This document shows positions 11,501-23,619 of a stretch of 64,000 nt of DNA, piece after piece (within the stretch, counting starts at the first letter, position 1; each line of letters begins with the position of its first letter). Location of the stretch: assembly GCA_029204225.1 (NCBI GenBank), contig CM055095.1, positions 44,171,184 through 44,235,183 of the forward strand. Direction: 5' to 3'. A program made the position numbers and the translations under genes. Origin of the DNA: Diphasiastrum complanatum (lineage: Eukaryota; Streptophyta; Lycopodiopsida; Lycopodiales; Lycopodiaceae). The notes beneath the pieces are model-generated. The model did not search any database, was not told the DNA's origin, and saw nothing but the letters and a program-made list of their open reading frames with translations.

Positions 11501-14500
11501 CCGTTCATTAGCCGATCTTTTATAACAAGATCAACACTTTCCTTCCTCCTTCGCTTAGTGTTCACATAAACTTTGCTGCCAGCTCCAACCTTCAAGAATC
11601 AGAAAAATATGTTAACACTTAACAGGTCTGTAAGATGTCAAACCCTCAAAATCCTATCATACATTGAACATTTGGAAGGAACCCTGTCATACCTCAAATA
11701 AAACAGTGGCTGCAAGTTCAAAAAATGAGCGTGATGATTTTGATAAGCATCCAGGTTTGTCGTCTCTGACACCATCAGCAACAGTTGATCAAACTTGTCT
11801 ACACATCTAAAAATAATAAGGTGAATAAAAAATCTACCTGGGATTTGCTCCTTAAATGTGCAAGAGGAGTAAGGAAATACTACCTGAAGCACCCAGCAAG
11901 GAAGGCCCCCGTATGATCAAGTTCTTTCTCAATAAGCTCCAGCAACTCTTGAAGCACCCCACAATCCCTTGATGCAATGATTCTTCTTAGGTTTAATTGA
12001 GCCCGAAGATAAAGCACCAGCCCATCCTGAGAAAAAAAATGAAAAGCTTCATCAGATTTCTAGTTTCAATATTCTGTAATAATAGAACAGACCAAAAGAT
12101 AACTGCATCCTTCAAACATTGGATGAATTCATCATACAGGGATTACAAGATAGCAATAAAATTCAAAACAAACTGAACATCCTAGATGTGGACAGTAGAA
12201 ACCTTTAGCTCCCAATCGCGTGTTGTCAGCCATGTACGAACCAGGAAATGCCTGAAGCTGGAGTGTATTTTTACAACAGAATCACCTAAATTGAGGCCGT
12301 CATTGATCAATGTAGTATTCACAGCAGCTATAAGTTTCTTTGCTATTCTACCATCATCCCTGCAACCATCCGTAACGACTCTTTCACATTCAATTCGTGG
12401 TTGAATTTATAATAAAATGACAGTTTATGTCGATCTCTTTCAGGAGCATTTGAGTATCAATAATACACAAAAACATGTAGATCTACTCTCCTGAGTGTAA
12501 ACGCATACCTCAGATGTGAAAAAATGTCACAGTATCCATCCACAATATCACTTCTTAAAAGATCAGGTATATCTCCAGGTGGATGTTGAACTAGAGACAG
12601 TAGGGTCAAAGCTAATCTAAAAGCCTCTTCCTTCGTAATAGAATGTTCCGGTGCATCTTTGTGGGCCACTGATTTAACTTTTTCCAGGAAAAAATGGAAA
12701 AGATCTGCAACATCAACTTGCATGGCAGAAACTTGTCAAGAAATCAAAGGCAGAGTTTTAACTGATGGTAGAAATGGTCCATCTATAAGCATTCCTTCAA
12801 GACAAACGCACCAGGTCAATCAAGATTTGAAATTTCACATTGTGAAATCTACAGGGCTTCACCAATAGTGCCCAAACCTCAATTGTGCAAACACTGTTCT
12901 CACCTGTGTATGTCTTTTTGCTCAAGCATAACCGGTACTCTATATCAGGAAGAAGCTGGCAAAGAATTTGACCATAATCCGAAACAAAGCTAGACGCATC
13001 TCGAACCGTCTCAGATAAGTGATGGAATAACTTCTTCATCTTCCGTAAGAGCAACAATTTGTGTCCTGGAGGAAACAACAACGTCATTTCATACACCTAG
13101 GCAAACTCTACTAAGCCTGGCATCCTTCACATTTAGTAGATTCAACATGAAACTGAGAACAGGACGTTGAGTAAAAGGTCTGACTTCTATAAAAAGCACC
13201 AAAAGACACTAAGTCATGCATAGCTATCAAAAAAAATAGCTTATCTACATATGTTGCTAGAAGCACTGATAGGAGGTTGGTTCAAATCACCTGAACGATT
13301 GTGATCTTCAGCTTTCTGTACGAAAGTACGGAGAGTCTTTGACAGAAATGATTTTGGTCCTCGTTTCTTGCTTAAAGCCACTTCCATAGAGATGCATTGG
13401 CAAAGTGCATGCAGAACACCCGGCCACGTTGAAGCTGCAAAAAATGCAAAGCAAGTTCAATTCATGATCACTCCATGGCGGAAACCACTGCTTAAGTTTT
13501 AAGTGTATAATGACTCAAACTTGAAAGCCAGTCACAGAGCCAGTCAAGCAGCAGTAAACAGAAAAAAGTCTCTTTACCCACAAAAGCATAAAATCCGCTG
13601 ATTAGACTGTTGCTCTGAATCAGCAGGATATGTAGTGGAATGCAAATGACCTGTTTAACCTAGCATTATTGTGTGCTAGCTTTCGAATCACTATGTGAAA
13701 TCCAAAAAAGCTAACCTCATGTTCCACCTCAAATAGACTGATTTACTATTTTAAACGTAAGCGCACTAACATTAGATGCAGCCTGCTTCAAAATAGGTCT
13801 TCCTTCTGATATCACAGATATATAGATAATTAGGGAGATACATTAATCTCTTTCAAACAGAGGCAATATAAAGCACAGTGACAAGTTCCATCCAAGATAG
13901 AACTTCAGATTCAATCTTCAGGAGTCAGCATGAACTTTAGCTTCTAGTCCAGCATCTACTGTAAGTGCTGCAACGTGTATACGTAGATTTTATGGTTGGT
14001 TGATCAAAGGCATAATTCCCACATGACTCTTAATTGATTTGAATCGATTCATGATTATTTTTGGAAACTGAAAGAAGCTTCTGCTACCTCAAGTTTACTA
14101 ATTTACTATTAAACATAGGCATGCTAACATTGATTGTAGCCTGATTCAAAACAGGTCTTCCTTCTGATATTGCAGATAAATACATTATTAGGGAGATAGT
14201 AATCTCATTTATAAAAAGTATAACTCACAGCAATACAAGAGAACTGCCCTCTTGTCCAGCACACTGACAAGTGCTATCCAGGATAGAACTTCACACTCAA
14301 TAATTTCGGGCCTCGGCATGGACTTTTAGCTTCTAGTCAAGCATGTACTTTAAGTGCTGCATCGTGTATACATAATTATTAGAATTAATTGATCAAGGGA
14401 ATAATTCCCACACAGGATCCTGTTAAACAAATCAAAAAAAACCCTCAAAATCTATCAGATTTTCAGACAAAGAGTGGGGAAAAGGGGTAAAATCTTCAAA

Positions 14501-16045
14501 CCTCAAAAAAGTTACACATAAGATCGAGATTTGAATCCGGATTTAATTCAAAATCCAAAGATCAAGATTCTTCAAACTATGATCAAGGGCCTCATGTGTG
14601 AGTTTATGAAGAAATTAAGGTGGCATTCCCACTTCTACGACCTAGGAGGCACATGCTTTTCTTTTGAAGCGATTCTTGCCATAACAAATCAAGCCACATA
14701 GCATGATGCACTCCAATGTCCTAAATTGATAATTATCTAGTGTTAGGTTGATGACCCATAATGCTTTTCAATTATTAAAATGTGTAAGTTTAAGAGAGGA
14801 CACCTTTGCTTAGGGTTCATGCTCCATGATAGAGGAGAAGCTTGATTTCCAACACCTAAACCCTAAACCATTTGCATGTGGCATTGCTAGGTAGCGGTAA
14901 ATATGACCACACCTAGTCAAGTGGTAAACCCTAACCCCTAAATCGCCTACCTATATTGCAAAGGCTACGCACTCCTATTTTTCCAATAACTTTCCAAGTG
15001 TGAGAAATTAGTGCATCTAGTGGTTATATCCTATTCAAATTGTTAAAGTCCCACATGGGCCAGGCAGTCAGCGACTTATTCCCCCCGAACATCTAGTAGC
15101 TTCACTAGCAGTAAAAAAGTTATAGTGAGCCCATAAGGGTGAAGCACAAGTTGAAAAATCACCTAAATACTTGTGAAAGTCTCTAAAAAAATTGTTCCCT
15201 TGTGTAAACGTTGAACAAAAATTTTACTTAATCTTTTACCCAAAACGATTGGAGGATGAATGCATCATTCTCTGATATAAATAGATTGACTGAACCAGTC
15301 AAACTTTTATTGTCCATAAAAATGTCAATTATAATACGATAATCTTGTTCAGTCAACTGCTCAGTCGAATTTTGTGGACAGAATTTTTCGTCAAAGTTAA
15401 TATGAACCTGGGGAGACTTCTATGTGTACACTGTATAGATATCATTCTCTAGACGCCTGTGCCTAGCTTTTGTTCTTCATTTCATCAACACCAGTGATTT
15501 TAGGGATGGACGGAAAGGTCAGGGCTTTGTCTGCAGTGAGCCACTGCACAAATGAGCACTTAGAAGAGAAAAAAGCACAAATAAATCGTATAAATATTGA
15601 TTCGATATCCCCTTACAATGTATTCTTTCTTGTTGCTGTAGCAGAACAGTTTGATTATCCAACAATGTGCAAAAGCTTTGATTCCCAACCACTTCCAAAT
15701 AGCTGTTGAGCAATTTCAACCCCTCCTGCAACGAAGAACAAAACGATAATCAACCATAAAAGAGCTCCTTTCACATAATAAGATTAGAACACAATCATAC
15801 CATTATTCCGTTTACAAAAGCTCTTGGTACTGTAATCAATCATGAAAGAAAGGAACATATATAATATCAACATGATGTTTAAGAGAGGTTTATGGAGGCT
15901 CTCAGCATTATATTCTATTGAGAAAGATAAGAACATGATAATATTATGAAAGAGATCAAAGTGAGCATTCACGTACCTCCCGAACTCGAGTTCTGTCGGA
16001 CAGAAGCTTGCTAACAAGCTCCTCCACGTCTTCGATTGTAGTCAT
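8522..16045 (-). CDS. ATM: ATM kinase, N-terminal exons 1-12 (gene continues off recognisable sequence)
   Basis: Twelve exons join in frame with AG acceptors and GT donors: 16045-15977, 15725-15617, 13434-13291, 13065-12904, 12704-12509, 12359-12203, 12026-11884, 11765-11693, 11589-11489, 9091-8993, 8854-8798, 8606-8522. Phases agree at every junction, giving 465 codons without a stop. The product starts MTTIEDVEELVSKLLSDRTR and follows the N-terminus of plant ATM: STWPGVLHALCQCISMEV, then SKTLRTFVQKAED, KEEAFRLALTLLSL, PPGDIPDLLR and AFSFLIRRFG. ATM is a nuclear PI3K-like protein kinase that signals DNA double-strand breaks. Its N-terminal TAN/HEAT region binds partners; the kinase domain is at the far C-terminus, about 3,000 residues further on. 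No later exon was recognised below 8522, so either a very long intron follows or the copy is truncated. The intact frames favour a functional gene. Confidence 0.85.
9401..9820 (+). CDS. Unrecognised 139-aa ORF in ATM intron 9
   Basis: An open frame antisense to ATM starts MNILNEKDMHNAKHRYEQVG and ends FRILNDKTGPQVRHIM. It is Asn/His/Ile-rich, as expected from AT-rich intron DNA, and shows no domain I can name. It sits in the 2.4-kb intron between ATM exons 9 and 10. It may be chance or transposon debris. Confidence 0.15.
   Translation: MNILNEKDMHNAKHRYEQVGQLKNCKPTTTQAMYNNIEDNVHKHIIKKNWSRSKCLKKPRMFETSSVNPYSNHDFVGVINRVPHQQFRSYYNLVTRFIIIYQNVDYTLVHLIFSSSIHILAMHFRILNDKTGPQVRHIM
11191..11253 (-). 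pseudogene. trnY: tRNA-Tyr relic, plant-mitochondrial type
   Basis: The minus strand has GTGGCCGAGTGATTAAAAGC (D arm), an anticodon loop CTGTAATTC with GTA at 11225-11223, a long class II variable arm, and a GGTTCGAA T-loop. Order, spacing and sequence match plant mitochondrial (bacterial-type) tRNA-Tyr, not the nuclear one. Both halves of the acceptor stem are replaced by unrelated sequence, so it cannot fold to a full tRNA. It lies in ATM intron 9 and suggests inserted mitochondrial DNA. Confidence 0.65.
13738..14417. repeat. Diverged direct duplication in ATM intron 2
   Basis: A segment at 13738-14027 recurs at about 14098-14417 with many differences. Shared landmarks in the same order are CAGGTCTTCCTTCTGATAT-type, TTAGGGAGATA, TAGCTTCTAGTC and CATAATTCCCACA stretches. 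No coding content is seen. It is probably an old tandem duplication of intron DNA. Confidence 0.7.
14430..15616. other. Rest of ATM intron 2, no gene seen
   Basis: About 1.2 kb of AT-rich sequence separates the duplication from exon 2. Short ORFs are present, but none has recognisable motifs, microsatellites or element ends. Confidence 0.5.
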
Positions 16046-16330
16046 CCTATCAAGTCACTATGTACGCACGGATGTAGAAAAAGAAGAAGAATAATAAGAA
16101 GAAGGAGGAGGAGAGTGAAGGGAAGAAGCTATCTGACCGCCATCGCATTCATGCACGCAGGAAATCGAGCAGGGGTTCATTTAGGCAGCTAGAAGAAGCT
16201 TTTCTCTCTTTCATTTCCTTTTTTTGTTTACTCGCTCGCTTTCTCGTTCTCTCTCGTCTTATGGAATTTCAACTCGGTCTCTCGCTGGCAAATGGCGCTC
16301 AAAGGGACGATATATATTTAAAGCCCGACC
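16046..16330 (-). promoter_or_regulatory. ATM: ATM 5' UTR and core promoter
   Basis: Upstream of the ATM start codon the minus strand is GA-rich, as in many plant 5' UTRs, and holds TTTAAATATATATC at about 16322-16309, a good TATA box 265-275 nt before the ATG. A TATA position near 16315 predicts transcription start near 16285. The next 800 bp upstream (16331-17133) show no gene. Confidence 0.5.
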
Positions 16331-17133
16331 TCGTGGAAACATGGCGACGTGTCAAAATTTGACACGTGGATATTCGTTAATGGCTAAGGATGTAGACGTG
16401 GCACATTCCAATCCAAATGACCCAATGATATTGAATGCAACAATTGTATGATTAATTCAGTAAGTAGCATGTACAAATCAAAAGAATTAGGAGTACAAAA
16501 CAATAGAGGATGCAACTGTGTATTCAAAACTATCTCTGAGTATTTGATTAACTCTGTTTGACACTTCCGCTAATAAGCAGTAAGTGTTTCTAGCAATGTG
16601 CTATATTAATCTTCAGGATCAATATGCAAAAGAAGAACTAAACAAGAAGTTAATCTAGAAAGTGATCAACTATTTATACTATTTATGAATGTCGTTTAGG
16701 CTTATCCAAATGACAGTTGATGACATCTATATGGTCGCAAATCACAATTGGAACTTAGCCACAATGGGTTGTCACTTAGCTAGTTGGGCTTTCCGGAAAT
16801 TACTTGCAAAAATCATTAGGACAAGTCATTAGCTTCAAAACAAGTGGAAACAAGTTTTGTTAACATTCGACAATTTGAACACCTTTGATACTCTTTGTCA
16901 TTGTCGAACCTGATTGTATCTTTGCAAACTGTGTAAAAACATGAGGAAAATTGCAAAACTGGATAGAGGAATGGATGTAGATTAAAGTTTGATTATTTGG
17001 GTATATCCAACAAAATTCTCATCTACTGCCATTGGGTATCCAAAATCCACACATAATTCTATCATCTCTAAGCATTCAATGTGTGACTATGATGGTGTAG
17101 AAAAACATGTCAATAGATGTTGATAGCCTCATG
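16331..17133. other. Intergenic stretch, no gene seen
   Basis: AT-rich sequence lies between the ATM promoter and the 5' LTR of the next Copia element. The only ORFs are short and featureless. Confidence 0.5.
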
Positions 17134-18103
17134 TGTTGGAATTCTAATTCCACTTCAAACCTTTATCCCCCATTTGATCCAGTTGCCACTGTATTGGCTA
17201 CCAGCTATTTTCTTTCAGGTATCCAAGATGTAGTCCTAGACCTGGTTATTAACTCAAAAACCTACTACAGTTGAAGAACCTGTAGCTTTACACACAAGTT
17301 CGAGACAAAGTTTGTGAAGAGTCAACTACATTCGACACCTCACAAATTGAACCATCCTTCAACAATCAACAGTCCCTCAACTTGATAATTCAAAGACCAT
17401 CAAATTAACGATTGTTCACTATTCGAACCTAACGACAAAACTAACGTCTCAAACTATTGTTATTGCTATTGGGTCTTCACGCCCACTTTACTTCATGATC
17501 AGTCCAAGGCTAATGTGTTATACGACAACTACATTATGTACATGTATAAAGTTAGATGCACATAGAGAGTAATACAAGAGAGATGTTATCATAATGTAAT
17601 TATCAAATAGATATACTAATCTATCTGATCTGGAGCTTCAACCCGAATACATTCTTGCTGCTCTTAGCTTAGCATTATTGCTCAACTCTAAGTTGTTCAT
17701 CTAGGCCTGTACATTGATAAGTAAATTTATGTTACAACAATCTCATGTACATTTGCGCATCTTAATTATACTATGTGTTATAAAAATTGGTGTATAATGT
17801 GTGAATATTTTATTGTTATTTCTACTTTCATATTTGTGATAAGAATGCTCATTAATCTCCTTATGTGTTGTATAGAATGAGTCGAAGAGCATAATCATGA
17901 CTGTCCTTGACGCCTTCGAATTCTATATCTATGGTTGTCTTAGACACCTACCGACTCATCGATTAATCGACTGGATCTGTTGTGACAGAAGATCTAACAC
18001 ATTGCTTCTTATTCACTAAGATTTTTGTAGCGCTAACTCAGAGGTCAACTATGTCTCTTGACACTTTGAATTGTAGGCCCACCTCGCACCTCATTTTCCA
18101 ACA
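17134..18103 (+). repeat. 5' LTR of Copia element A
   Basis: The 970-bp segment starts TGTTGGAATTCTAATTCCAC and ends TTTTCCAACA, one base before a primer site. Its first about 125 bp recur at 20876-21003 as the start of the 3' LTR, with about 10-15% differences. The divergence shows an old insertion. Confidence 0.8.
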
Positions 18104-18104
18104 G

Positions 18105-18116
18105 TGGTATCAAAGC
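18105..18116 (+). other. Primer binding site of Copia element A
   Basis: TGGTATCAAAGC follows the LTR end after one spacer base. It differs by one base from the initiator-Met tRNA complement TGGTATCAGAGC and marks the plus orientation of the element. Confidence 0.8.
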
Positions 18117-18164
18117 TTGTGTTGATTATCATAACCTTTTCGGTTAATTTTTCTTAACAGACAC

Positions 18165-18623
18165 ATGGAGCAATTGTCTTCAGGAATTCGACTCATGGAG
18201 CGATTCAATGGTGTCAACTTTCACATATGGAAGTATCGTATGAAGATGATATTGTTAAAGAAATATTTATGGGATGTGGTTGATGGATCCTCGATCCTAC
18301 CACAACAAGATGGCGATTTTATAGGGAAGTCGAATGATGTTTCTACATTAGACAAGTCGATCGTGCTATACTCGAAGAAGAAGAAACACTCAAAAAAAAT
18401 TGCTATCAATAATTCAAAGTCAGATACACAACCAACACAACAAGAAAATTTAAAACATCAACATGCCAAACTCTTCTACAAGTATTGCAAAAAGAAAGGA
18501 CATGAAATAAAGGACTACAGAATCCTAGTGGTGAAGAACCAGCTGGCTCATACAACAATCACTGATGCTTCAGAAGACAAATCAACCAAAAGCTGTTTAT
18601 GGCCGAATCGAACAATTGTCTAG
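18165..18623 (+). pseudogene. Copia Gag, shortened
   Basis: The 152-aa frame begins MEQLSSGIRLMERFNG and has the Copia Gag signature RFNG-NF-IWKYRMKMIL followed by LWDVVDG. It jumps quickly to FYKYCKKKGHEIKDY, a CCHC zinc knuckle with two of three cysteines lost. Copia Gag is normally 250-350 residues long, so the middle is deleted. A second Gag scrap of the same family lies at about 54570-55050. Confidence 0.8.
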
Positions 18624-18639
18624 ATTCTATCTACTCTAG

Positions 18640-20830
18640 TGTGACACAAGACATGACTTCTAGACGAGATTGGTTTACAAGTTTTTATTCGACACATCAT
18701 GACAACACCATTCATTTTGGAGACGCTAGCTCTCTACAGATCAAAGGGAAATAAACATTTACCATTAGATTCGATGATAGTTCATCTCGATTTTTCTAGA
18801 ATGTTTTATATGTTCCAACCTTGACCAAGAACCTACTATCGGTTAGTTGAATTGCTAATCGAGGCCACACTGTCACGTTCGATGCAGATCAATGCCTCAT
18901 TCGAGACAACAACTCAAATATTATGGTCAAAAGGGTATAGAGATGGTCATCTCTATATATTAAGTCATGAATGTGCACTCTCTCCATAAGAAAAATCTTT
19001 GTCTACACCTTCATCAGACAAGAATATCCTATGGCACAAACTCCTAGGACATTTCCATATAAGAACAATAACTTATATGTTATGCAATAAAATTATCAAA
19101 GACTTAGACATTAACAAGTCCTCATTGAAACAGCTTTGTTAGACTTGAATTCTTGGCAAACATGCAAGGTCAAAATTTCCTAAAGGCCAAGCTCATGGAA
19201 CTAAAGGCATTCTGGATCTTATTCATTGTGATCTATGTGGTCTGATGCAGACCACATCGTGCAATGGATCAATGTACTTCATTACATTTATCGATGATTA
19301 TTCTTGAAGAACTATTGTCATGTTTATCAAGAACAAATCAAAAGCATGTATGTGTTTTCAACAATTTAGACGACTCTCTGAGACTTCAAAAGGAAGAAAG
19401 AATATTGAGCTCTACACATAGATGGAGGGGGAGAGTCCATTCAAATGCAATGAATGACTTTCTAAGTGAATATGGGATCTAGAGGCAGTATTCTTCGAGC
19501 TACACTCCTTAGCAGAATGGAGTAGCCAAAAGAAAGAATCGAACTCTTGTAGACAATCTTGTCTCGATTCATTCCACTTATGCACCTTGTCATTTTTCTT
19601 TCAAGTCGGTCATGATGAACAGTCAAATGTTTGAATATCTACTCGAATCACGCATCCACCAAAGAGGTGTACACCTCAAGCTTTTGGGGCAGTAGTCAAG
19701 GAGCCACTGATTGTTCGTGATGCACTATCATATGTAGATTTTGATAATTGGAAAGTAGCAATGGATAGTGAATACAATTCACTCATCAAGAACTAGACTT
19801 GGACTCTTGTTGAACCATCAATCAAAAGAAAGATAATCAATTGTAAATGGATCTACCAAAGAAAATATAATTTTGATGAATCTGTTTTGAAATGGAAGGC
19901 AAGACTTGTAGCCAAAGGCTACTCACAAGTACCAAGTATCAACTATACAGAGACCTTCGGTCCTGTCGTCAAACTTGCATCAATTCGAATCTTATTGGCA
20001 ATTGTAGCAACAGAAGACCTTGAGGTACGTCAGATGGATGTACAAACTGCATTTCTAAATGGTTTTATCCACGAAGATATCTATATGCATCAACCCACAG
20101 GCTACATTGTCAAAGGTTAGGAAGATTCACCAATGGAGCCAGGACTTAAGCTCAGCAAAGACATGTGTCTTTCAACACCCGTTAAGACTTCAGACATGAA
20201 AAGCTATCCATATCAATCTTTTATTGGCTAATGTATGTGATGATGTGCACCAAACCTGATCTGCATATATAGTAAGCACACTTCCTCAGTTCATGTTGAA
20301 TCTAATATTCGAAAACTCAAAAGAGTGATGAAATACATTTAAGCAACAATGAACCAAGTTCTTTGTTATTCTGGTAACTCTGCTACAACACTATGCATAT
20401 TTGGCTATTTTGATTTGAATTGGAGAGGAGACTTAGACACCGAGAAGTCCACTTTCAGATACTGTTTCTATCTATCATCTGCACCAGTTTCCTGGAACAA
20501 CAGAAAACATAGGTCAATCTCACTATCTTTGACCGAAGTTGAATATGTAGCAGCAACACAAGCAACTAAGAAAGCTATCTGGTTGAGGCTTTTTCTACAA
20601 GATTTGAACTTCAAATAGAACAATCCGACTACCATCTATTGTGACAACATCAACTGCATTCCTAGATTTCATTATAGGACGAAACACATAAGAATTCAAT
20701 TTCATTTTGTTTGAGAGAAAATAAATTTAGAATGTGTAGAGATGATTTACTGTTCAACAAATCTTATGGTAGCTGATATCTTTACCATGGCCTTCCCTAA
20801 GGATAAACATCTTCTATTCAAGAAGATACT
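18640..20830 (+). pseudogene. Copia pol (protease, integrase, RT, RNase H), decayed
   Basis: Modules follow in Copia order. The GAG-pre-integrase segment near 19020-19200 reads LWHKLLGHF. The integrase part near 19200-19520 includes FITFIDDYS and ends in an NGVA-like motif with stops. The RT N-terminal part at 19740-20120 has KWKARLVAKGYSQ, then VRQMDVQTAFLNGFI. A deletion removes the catalytic YVDD region. RNase H at 20349-20618 has the NRKHRSISLSLTEVEYVAAT motif. Several stops and frameshifts break the frame, so the element cannot move by itself. Confidence 0.85.
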
Positions 20831-20862
20831 AAATTTAAAGATTATCTAAATGTTTGAAGTCG

Positions 20863-20875
20863 AATTAAGGGGGAG
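20863..20875 (+). other. Polypurine tract of Copia element A
   Basis: AATTAAGGGGGAG directly precedes the 3' LTR start TGTTAGAATTC. This is the normal primer site for plus-strand DNA synthesis. Confidence 0.8.
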
Positions 20876-21003
20876 TGTTAGAATTCTAATTCCACTTCAA
20901 ACCTTTGTATCCCATTCGATTTAGCTGCCAATGTATTAGCTACCAACAATTTTCTTTAGGTATCCACGACAGAGTCCTAGACCTGGGTATTTACTTAAGA
21001 ACC
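20876..21003 (+). repeat. 3' LTR of Copia element A, truncated
   Basis: Only the first about 128 bp match the 5' LTR. The match ends at AAGAACC, where another sequence starting TGTTGGAGGA begins one or two bases later. Confidence 0.8.
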
Positions 21004-21004
21004 T

Positions 21005-21480
21005 TGTTGGAGGATTTGCAAATTCCAAGGCAACCCTAACCATAGTTAATAAGTGAGAGGGATTTGGCACCCTGCATGTGTACATCCAACCCGATGATCA
21101 CATAGTTATTTGATTAGTTAAAAGTCAATAAAAGGATTTTAGGCCTTTTTGCGGAACTTTTAATATTGCAAGGCCTAATAGTCAAGTTAGTGAATAAAAA
21201 AGGCTCCCCCCAAAATTCGAATTTCAAATAATAAGGGAGGTGGAGATTGGCCAATAGGATGAGGCCAAAGCCCTAAAATCCACTATATATAGTGGTGGTT
21301 TCGAGTTATTTTGTACATTCACTCTTCATTTCAATAAAGCAGGTGGATCCTCTTTCAAATGGATATGGAATGTCCTTTCTCTCCTTTTTCCCCTCTCTAT
21401 CTCTCATGTTTTCTTTGGATTTGCTAATTGTTGGATTTGATGTTTGTTATTGAGTAGTGGGTTGGATCTAGCTCAATGTC
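21005..21480 (+). repeat. Candidate LTR of a second element
   Basis: The segment starts TGTTGGAGGATTTGC right at the break in the Copia 3' LTR. It carries ACTATATATAGTGG (TATA box near 21285) and, about 50 bp later, CAATAAAGCAGG (poly-A signal). That is the U3-R layout of an LTR. No TG...CA right end, primer site or second copy could be fixed, so the call rests on these signals only. Confidence 0.4.
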
Positions 21481-21559
21481 GACCAAGAAAATGTCATCAA
21501 CATGAACAAGCAAAATGAAAACTCAAATACGGTTGAATAAATAAATAAAAGGAAAGATC

Positions 21560-21641
21560 GACACTTCAATAATCGTATATGTCCATATGTTGGTGTTTAA
21601 GACACTTCAATAATCATATATTTCCATATGTTGGTGTTTAA
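21560..21641. repeat. 41-bp tandem duplication
   Basis: Two adjacent 41-bp copies of GACACTTCAATAATC...GGTGTTTAA differ at two positions (21560-21600 and 21601-21641). There is no coding meaning. Confidence 0.85.
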
Positions 21642-22221
21642 GACATGTCTAAAGCAACACAAAAAAATCATGCATATGGGGAATTCTTTTGATGACTGCA
21701 AGTATCAAAGCTCTAATGTATCAAAATGGCAACCTTAAAGAACAGTTTAAAAATATATGCAAAATCAAGCCACTATAACCTATGCTTCCATCCTTGCTCT
21801 GACTTTTTCTTGTTATTCATTCTTATGGGCTTTTTTTCACATGAATCTTGAACCTATGACATTCAAGAGCATTGTTGGTTCTCAAAGATATCAAAAGCTT
21901 TATATTAATCTTTTATAGGAAATTTATAAATGACATGCTACATTCAAATGATTGTTAAGAATTTGTCCCCCAGGCATAAACCATGATTAGAGATGAACCC
22001 TAAAGATTGGTCGGCGAGTGTTCCTTTTTGGTCTTGTTGATAGCTTTTTTTTATGATACTTGTTCCAATTGAGATGAATTTGATAATCTTGTCCAATCAT
22101 ATGCCATCAAAGAAGAGCTACCAAGTTTGGAGGCCTTACAAGGTGTACTTATTGCTGAAGAGTGTAGACAAGAAAACAAGCTCGTGAGGATGGAGAATTT
22201 GAGACTTATACCCCTGACTGT

Positions 22222-23530
22222 ATGAAAATATTTTTTAATCTCCATGGTCTTGAATTTTTTGCTAACTCGAAAACTTTTTCAAAAGAACCTAAACTTGACA
22301 GGTCTTCGCCTTTTAGTACGTCGAAACATTGCCTTATCTCATTAGAAGACCGTTCGCAAGAAGAAGTGGAGACTGTTACTCATAAATATTACTTGCCTCC
22401 TCCTGCTGAAGTCTCTCCCTTTAAACCTAGTGAGGCTCATTTTACTAACCCCCTTATGCCTTATCGTATGTTTGAAGATCTCTTAAGGGTTGTTGATAAT
22501 AAAGCGTGGCTGTTTGGTAATTTTGCTATGATGGCTCCTATTTTTGCTGATATGTGGATAATTCTTGGGGACCTGGAGGTTGAACCAAAAAAGATTAAGG
22601 AGTTACATAGAAAAATGACAATAGATGAATATTACTTAATTGATAGACATCTTTGCTTACCTGCCATGTTCAGTATGGATCAATTTGAACCATCAATATG
22701 CCCCTCGCCGCATGGAATTTTCTGAAGAGTAAAAATGTGTAAGGTAAAAATGCTGAAAAAACTAAAAATTACCTTGATGAGGCTTGGCAATCTGGTTCAT
22801 TCTCAACAATCTTGATCTTTTCATGCCTGGGGATAGTCTAAAAATTAAACTGTATACTTTCCTGATGTGGCTATCCTCATAAGCAAAATTAATTGTGAGA
22901 GCCTCTTTGATATTTATTTACTTTAGAGAGTTTGTTATTGATGCTGTGAAATGCCTTTCGAAGAATCCTAATGATTGTTTGTTTCCTTCCTTGAGCCAAA
23001 AAGGTATAGCATTTATTGAAAAAGCCTTAAAACCTGGTACATTCTCTTCTAACAATAATGAGACTCCACCTAAAAGGTTAAAGACTCCTTCCTTTCGCGG
23101 GTGGTCACTTTTTTTCACGTGGAAGAACCTCTAGAACCTTCATTGGGCGACAACAGAAACAAATGTCTCTTCCCTTGCTGAAACCTTTCTCCCCATCTAT
23201 CACCTGCATTACTACACCCAAAAGCTCTAACAGTTAATCCAGCAGAGGAAGAGGAAGGTTTAATGTTGCTTACTTCTCTATACAAAATTTCTTTCATAAT
23301 ATGCTAGACTTATGTATGATCGAGGTCAAAGAAGATGTATGGAATGCTGTTAGATTTGGTTGGAAATTCACTTCTAATTTATGTTCTACCCTCTACAAAC
23401 TCGTGGACACTTTCTATAATCTCAGGGTTGAGGACATTCCTACATGTATCTATAGTAATAGTAGAAGACTTAGCCCGTTCCCACACAAAACATGGGGCCA
23501 CGTCATTTCTACAACTCAGACTTGGTAATT
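22222..23530 (+). pseudogene. Upstream coding remains of the Penelope-like element
   Basis: The 167-aa frame at 22222-22725 starts MKIFFNLHGLEFFANS and contains FEDLLRVVDNKAWLFGNFAM. A second frame at 22895-23134 contains GIAFIEKALKPGTF. A third at 23301-23528 contains EDVWNAVRFGWKFTSNLC. They lie directly before the RT frame, on the same strand, with normal protein composition. No domain is recognised and no GIY-YIG endonuclease motif is visible. They look like parts of one N-terminal region broken by frameshifts. Assignment to the RT element rests on position. Confidence 0.4.
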
Positions 23531-23619
23531 GATTCTTGGTTGCATGTTGAACTTAAGAAAGGCCTAATTCACATTCATGTTCATAACTCTAATATAACTT
23601 AAGCTTACGAAGTAATTAA

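Noticed and set aside
11150-11569. 139-aa plus-strand ORF
   Set aside because: It overlaps the antisense tRNA relic and ATM exon 9 and shows no protein family.
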